The notes beneath the pieces were generated by a model. That model worked only from the letters and a program-made list of their open reading frames with translations. It did not search any database and had not been told where the DNA came from. This document shows, piece by piece, positions 58,407-64,000 of a stretch of 64,000 bases of DNA. The DNA lies in contig JAMXBD010001393.1 of NCBI GenBank assembly GCA_024138025.1, forward strand, positions 186,001 through 250,000. Direction: 5' to 3'. Both the position numbers and the translations under genes were made by a program. The stretch is from Combretum micranthum (Eukaryota > Streptophyta > Magnoliopsida > Myrtales > Combretaceae). Position 1 is the stretch's first letter, and the number at the start of each line of letters is the position of its first letter.

Positions 58407-59120
58407 TATTTATCAAATGTCATAAGATGCTTCATAACTCGCGCAATCCGAGTACAAGTAAAATTTATCAATTTGATGCATATAAAGGAGAGAAGTTTTG
58501 CTATCTCAGTCATTATATCACAATCTTGTTTCAAGTAGTAATAATACCATATGTATATATGGAGTGATAATAACTATCTACTTTATTTTAGGAATATTTT
58601 TATTTTTTAAATTTATTTAATACGTATCAAGTGTTTATTAGTTAAGATAAGATGAGGACAATATTTCCGGGGCAGCAAATATTTTTCCCGTATAAAGAAG
58701 ACAAATTTCATCACTATACAAAAGTGTAATTTATTTTAATATATTCTGCTTTTACTTAAAGAATAATATATGTAAAATATCTATATATGCTAATATCATG
58801 TAAAAGCAAAGTTATGCTAATTTCATGTAGAAGCACAGTTATTTACATTCTTTGTATTTTCTCTTTTAGAAACTATATTATTCATGGGTCCGGTTCCAGT
58901 TCTCCACCCGTGAACGGTTTCAATTTTTTTCCCCCTTAAACGCACTTGTAGGGAAAAAAAAAAAACACAAATAAATAAAAATAATACCAACATTTAAATC
59001 AGGTAAATTGCAGTCACTTCTTTTTGCATATAAACTAGGAAGTCACTTCTTTTTGTATTATTTAAATCAGGTAAATTGCAGTAATCATCTTGAATTGAAT
59101 AATCATCATTGTCTATTAAC
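58407..59120. other. non-coding stretch
   Basis: No gene. The right arm of the inverted GGTTCC-type pair lies at 58881-58907. A direct repeat of AGTCACTTCTTTTTG(C/T)AT occurs at about 59012 and 59041. Confidence 0.45.
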
Positions 59121-59220
59121 ATCACTTGTACCGCTTAGATCCGAACGATAGATATCATCGCGGGTTCGGATGGAGATTGACTTCGAAGATGACAGTTCGG
59201 ATCTAAGCCACACAAGTGAT
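59121..59220. repeat. 100-bp hairpin
   Basis: The arms 59121-59146 and 59195-59220 pair over 26 bp (ATCACTTGT...GCTTAGATCCGAAC), with three mismatches in the middle. The 48-base loop carries another GTTCGGAT, which could give an alternative pairing. Confidence 0.75.
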
Positions 59221-60849
59221 GATATGGTCTTCTTGCAGAGTTTGTTCGAGGCCCATCATATTTGGAGTTACGAAATGACAGCATCTTATGGAATGCAAAG
59301 CAAACCGTCTGTTATTTGCTGGACTGAGGTTGTTTTCATCATAGCTTGTTAAATGGTGCTGAAAAGGCCTCGATAAATAAGTTCAAATCGGAAAGGAACA
59401 TAATCTAGCGCACAGCAATGGGATTCTGTTTATTTATGTTCTTAATCTCATGGCATGGATATAGATACAAATTGATTGAGACTTCAGTATGAGCTCATGA
59501 ATGCACGCTTTAGCTAATTTGATTCGGTGGCTCTTAGTCACAGAAATGGGATTCTGTTTCATTTCCATCACTTCCTCATTCCATCGAAAGCGCAACTGGT
59601 AGTGTCAACTTAATTATTCTTTGATCTGTAATCTAAAATGATTTCTTCAAATAAGTTATTGACAATTTTTCATGATAGAAAAAATGCTGGGTTATATCGG
59701 ACGCTTATCTTTCGAAATCCTAAAAGAATTTATTATTGGATTATAAATACATCTTCTTATAACTTGTTGTATTATTGCTTATGAACAATACTTACACAAA
59801 AATCATTTAAAATTTCAATCTTGTGGACCTCAAGAGTCATAACTTATAAGGAAGGAGTGGACCACTTGTCAAAATCATTTTCTAGGAATCAGATGGTGCT
59901 ATAATTAGATCTTTAACCTGTTGTCACCATAAATTTTCTTTGGTGGATTCGTCACAACTGCTCGTTCATTAATTGGGGCCAACATAAACCAGTTCACATA
60001 ATGAAAAACATTGTTGATTTGAGCTTCATCGAAAGAGCATAGAGTTGCGCTGTAGGAATTTACCACATGAACAAACATATCAAGACACTTGAATTCATTT
60101 TTTATTATTTTGATAGCTATTGAAAAGTCGGAAGTACTTTCAGTTTTGTGAAAGCTCAACTAATGACGAAAATTTGATCCATGGAAATTAGCCCAAAGTT
60201 TGGCAAAGAAGATATCAATATATCCTGCTGGTATCCCACGATCGAATTTCATTTGTTATCTTTGAGTACTTCTACGCCACTAAGGAATTAAGGCTAGGAT
60301 TGGAGGCATCTGAATTAAGTTCAATCCAACCTTATTGCGGTGGCTTCCATCTAAAGCAAATCATGTCAAAAGTTAAAATTTCCTAAATCTTTTATAATGA
60401 TTTCATAATTCTTCAGATAAATGTCCAATTTGATATTTGAATTTTGCACAAAAATTTAATTTGATACATAAATTTTAAAGTTCTTAAGTGAATATCCAAT
60501 CAAATTTTCTATGATTACTTTTGCTATCTCTTTAATGACATTTGTTGACTTGAAATAGACAAACTACTAGGGGTGGAAAATAGATTCTTAGTGTTTTAGC
60601 ATCGATGACAATATTTGATAGGAAAATGTTGCGTCTTGGAAGAGAATGCTCAAGAAAATCTCTAAAAGTGAGAACAAGGAATTTGAAAGAAAGAAAGAAA
60701 GAAATGTTAGAAAATCCCAAGAAGGTAAGGCAGATTGATATAAGTTTCTAATCTTTGGGCTATTAATTTCACTAGAATTGGGAAAACTTGTGAATGAAAG
60801 GGTATGGAAGTGATAAAATAGGATTGGAAGGGTTAAGATACATCTTATT
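59221..60849. other. non-coding stretch, no gene confirmed
   Basis: A 60-codon frame at 59170-59352 (+) and an 84-codon frame at 60159-59905 (-) have no recognised similarity. Their composition does not separate them from background. Palindromic text near 60420-60510 (AATTTGATA...AAATTTTAAAG) may be MITE debris. Confidence 0.4.
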
Positions 60850-62340
60850 TTGCAAATAGGTGAAAATTTGACAAAGGGGATGATTTCTAGAAGTACACAA
60901 CCATATGCGGCCTGTGCACTAGAATATGTACCTCTTAAAGATTAAAAAATAACGAATTATAGAATTGTACAACCCATGCATGAGCCCTTGCATTAGGTCG
61001 TGTAACTTTCTATGGAACTGCAAAAACTGTACTTTGGAAGGCATTATCTATGCACAAACCTATGCACCATGTCATGTAACTTTCCATGATATGAAAATTT
61101 GCATTTGAAAGTGTATAACCAAGTGCACAAGCCCATGCACAGCCCCTGTAGATACACTTGACCATGCACCTTTCTATAACCAATTTGATTGATTTATGAG
61201 TTACACAACCCCTCTGTATGGTCATGCATTTTCCCGTCCATACTAAAACCTATCCAAAATCACCTCTTTCCTTTGCAAAAGTTATTAAGATCTATTTAAT
61301 ATCTTCCTATAAGAATTCTCTTATAATTTATGATATGAAAACCTAGATTATAGCAAGGTACAAACAAGTACTATGAAAATATTGATCGTAGTTGAGTGTG
61401 GAATTATGAAGAATTCTAATAACTAATTTTGATATGTAATCTATGTGGTGAATTTTAGAATTCGAGATAAATCAATGATGTGGGTATGTGTATTACCTTA
61501 TTTGGTGGTTATACTAGGTAAGATAGATTAACAACTTGATTGATAAATCTAACTATAAACATTATATGTTGCATGTACTTGGTTATGGTTAATGGACTGT
61601 GAGTACTGGTGATGCTAACGCGACATCTTGATGATCCTTATGTGACACTAGCTCTGTTAGGAATCGCACTTAGAGATAATTACAAGTAGATATAAAGAAT
61701 TTGGACTCATACACTCATGGATGCTGAGAAGTGCCCAGCATCGTATATATGTATTATTATATTTACATGCAACAAGATATTGAGTTATCCATATGTTGTT
61801 TGTTTGCCTTAAGATAAAGATAATAAGATCTTGATTGTTGCATTAGTGATAAGTTGTATGTATATGTGTGTTTGCTTGATCACATGTATGTGTTTATGGC
61901 ATACTGACTAGACTTTGGCTCATTTCTTTTATGTTTTTTCATGTACAAGTGGTACACTTATAAATGGTTCTATCGTTATTTGAAAATGGTTAATGGATTT
62001 CAGGAATGTAGTTAGTATTACAGACTTTCTAGATGATGAATAGAGGACATGTGATGATCTATGAAATAAGACTATAGTTATGTGTAGTTATTTGAATGGA
62101 AAAAAAAAAAAAGGAATTTAATGCTTACATGGAGAAACATTCTAGATACAATATATGAGGACAGTATGACTGATTTTGATGACAAGTATAAAATCTAACT
62201 TTAATTTTAAACTTACTAATGTATGAGTGACCTTGGAGTAATATATAGAGTACATTATGGATTTCTAGTGAGTTTTGAACCTTTGCCTGTTCATCTTTAA
62301 TATGGATATGTAACAGATTGTAATGTCCCTAAATTTAGGG
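60850..62340 (+). repeat. Ty3/gypsy-type LTR-like repeat, copy 3
   Basis: The right half (61590-62340) matches copies 1 and 2 in order and orientation. It ends GTAATGTCCCTAAATTTAGG, followed by GTATCAGAG, a PBS-like string. The left part, 60890-61210, carries four diverged units of roughly 75-80 bp built on (T/C)GCA(C/T)..CC(A/C)ATGCA and ATGTAACTTTC(T/C)ATG, a text common in plant gypsy LTRs. No gag follows. Confidence 0.5.
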
Positions 62341-62699
62341 TATCAGAGTGAGCTTAAACCGATAAATTAAAAGCAACCAAATATTAGTTGCTTAAGAAGG
62401 CTACTTAAAATGATTCTTGTTTCATTCTTTCATACCAACCTATGTTAAATTTCTTGATCCTTAATTTTGTTTTGATATCATATGAGAGGCCATTTTTCTT
62501 TTTTGCTTTTTTCATATTTGAATGAAATTTAACCAGTAATCTTATAACATATCTCTATGAGTAAACCAACGAGAATAGTGGTTTTATAGTTTGGATGCAA
62601 TTATGAAACTTATGAATATTATTGACTTAATTATGTCATATATCACCATATTTTATAATTATAAATTAAAGAAGAATTAGTGGTTGTATTAGTGGTATT

Positions 62700-62806
62700 T
62701 TAAATTGGGAAAATTACTTTTTGGTGTTATAACGAAGGGATGAGTTTCGAACTTAAGAACTGTTACTTTAGAATCTAGAAGAGATTCCACTAGGCCACAA
62801 GTGGAA
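62700..62806 (-). repeat. tRNA-derived SINE-like sequence
   Basis: On the minus strand, TGGCCTAGTGG (62797-62787) matches a pol III A box and GTTCGAAACTC (62752-62742) a B box, at the spacing expected of a tRNA-derived promoter. The sequence between them does not fold as a functional tRNA, so a SINE head is more likely than a tRNA gene. Confidence 0.45.
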
Positions 62807-62944
62807 AATTACATTTTTACATCTTAATATTTTCCACTTTTCTATTTAACTCCTTAATCTTTTATTTATCTATTTATTTATTTTTTCTACTTTGGTTGTC
62901 AACATTTGCTTGTATTGACAAAACAAGACTTTGTGAGTAGGCTA

Positions 62945-63156
62945 AGGGGTAAGTTTTGCTAGTGGTACTTAAGCTTTTTGAATAACCTTTTTAATATAAC
63001 ATAATTGTACTTAAACAAAATTTTTATCCATAAAAATACTTAAATCTTGCACCCATGGTACTTTTGGCTAATATCCGCCAAAAGTCTGGCATTATGATAA
63101 TGTGGTAGGAATCTTTCTTAGAAAAAAAAATAATTTTTTTATCTCTTTGAGTTGGC

Positions 63157-63187
<31 letters not shown>

Positions 63188-64000
63188 TTTGTCTCTCACT
63201 CTCTCTCCCTCTCACATATGCATAATCATCACCATCATCATCATCTTCTTCTTCTTCTTGTTTACATAACCTTATAAAATAAAAGGAATAAAAAAACCCA
63301 AAATCCACAAAGATCTAATTTTTTTCCCTTCAGTCCTCAATAAGTTTGAGTAGGAACTTCAAAATAATAATAAAAAAAAAAGTTACAAACCTTTTGTCAA
63401 AACCTAAAGAATCGATTTTTTATATTTTTTTGAGGTAAATAGAAGATGAGTCAATGTTCTTTTTATGCATGAATGTTGTGCGAATGGGTCTTGAGTTGAT
63501 GGTGAAGGTTAATGAAGGAGATGAAGGTGTTGTTGAAGAAGTTGGGTTTTTGCGATGATGGTAGGCTTAGAATAAGAAAAAAAAATCTTTTGGGAAGAAG
63601 AAAAAGAAAAGGTGCCAAAACCCAAAGATTATAACGATGAGGAAGAGGAAATTAAATCTTTAGTTGGTCGAGATTATACGTTGGATTATGAGGTATTATT
63701 ATTATTATTTTTTTTTTGGTTTTCTATTGCTTCATCGTGATTTTGATGATTTGTTGTATTATCTTTTTTTTTTTTTTTGTAGATTAGATTTTTTTTCAAG
63801 CCAGTTGTGATGTGTGTTTTAATTCTTTTTATGGGAAGAAGAAGAAGAAGAAGAGAGGGGAAGAGACAAAGAGAGAGAGGGAAATAAAAAAAATAAAAGA
63901 AAAAAATTCTAAGTAAGAAACATGAAATAATTTTTTAATAGGGATTATATGCCATTTCAACATGTCACTCGACTTTTGGCATATTCTAAACAAAAGTATC
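62945..64000. mobile_element. probable MITE/MULE-type element, cut by the window end
   Basis: The left part at 63055-63105 (GGTACTTTTGGCTAATATCC, then GCCAAAAGTCTGGCAT) is mirrored at the window end, which in reverse reads GATACTTTTGTTTAGAATAT, then GCCAAAAGTCGAG. The interior is low-complexity (long T runs, GAAGAA runs, CATCAT runs). Its right end lies outside the window. The frame 63308-63024 is low-complexity and not a gene. Confidence 0.4.

Noticed and set aside
59170..59352. 60-codon frame starting MEIDFEDDSSDL
   Set aside because: It overlaps the hairpin arm at 59195-59220, has no recognised similarity and no supporting context.
59905..60159. 84-codon minus-strand frame
   Set aside because: No recognised domain or neighbouring coding similarity. 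Length alone is not enough in this AT-rich sequence.
63024..63308. Lys-rich 94-codon frame on the minus strand
   Set aside because: It comes from T runs and GAA/CAT repeats inside a probable transposon and is low-complexity.

Overview
This window is nuclear DNA of a flowering plant, almost certainly a eudicot. It is AT-rich and gene-poor and is full of plant transposable-element debris: Ty3/gypsy Athila-type and chromovirus-like LTRs, a SIRE-like Ty1/copia element, a TRIM-like element, and hAT, Mutator-like and fold-back MITEs. Its only recognisable cellular genes are TIR-NB-ARC-LRR (TNL) disease-resistance genes with spliceosomal introns. From memory of the family, the TNL proteins are closest in style to the flax L6 / Myrtales L6-like group. 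The species cannot be named from the sequence alone.

Layout. 1-7.35 kb: nested gypsy-type LTR remnants, including a clean six-copy 20-bp tandem repeat next to a TATA box. 7.35-12.2 kb: a truncated, decayed Athila-like element on the minus strand (RT, protease, gag, PBS, 5' LTR). 12.2-16.5 kb: a degraded minus-strand transposon protein, a short perfect-type hairpin, two inverted copies of a MITE, and 58-60 bp tandem repeats. 16.5-18.4 kb: a tandem duplication of the TNL promoter and 5' UTR. 18.4-22.8 kb: TNL gene A, four exons. 23.8-33 kb: a hAT-type element, a roughly 4-kb Mutator-like element with an 11-bp target duplication, a MITE and LTR debris. 33.9-39.6 kb: a structurally complete gag-only copia element with target duplication, PBS, PPT and two LTRs. 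40.2-41.0 kb: a TRIM-like element. 44.9-47.9 kb: an LTR and several small DNA transposons. 49.9-52.5 kb: three copies of a fold-back element. 52.7-57.4 kb: TNL pseudogenes B and C, fused head to tail. 57.9-58.4 kb: an inverted LRR fragment. 60.8-64 kb: LTR and MITE debris running out of the window.

How the genes relate. A, B and C share exon structure, a phase-2 TIR/NB junction, a conserved 5' leader and strong sequence similarity, so they are products of local duplication. None is intact as read. A has one frameshift in NB-ARC and an MHS in place of MHD. B is a TIR plus half an NB-ARC with stops. C has several frameshifts and an altered Walker B motif. B runs directly into the TIR of C, giving a TIR-NB(partial)-TIR-NB-LRR arrangement. 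Many of the frameshifts are one-base changes, several of them in short homopolymers, so decay and assembly error both have to be considered.

Limits. Transposon families were assigned by motif recognition, not database search. Boundaries of LTR remnants without visible target duplications are approximate.
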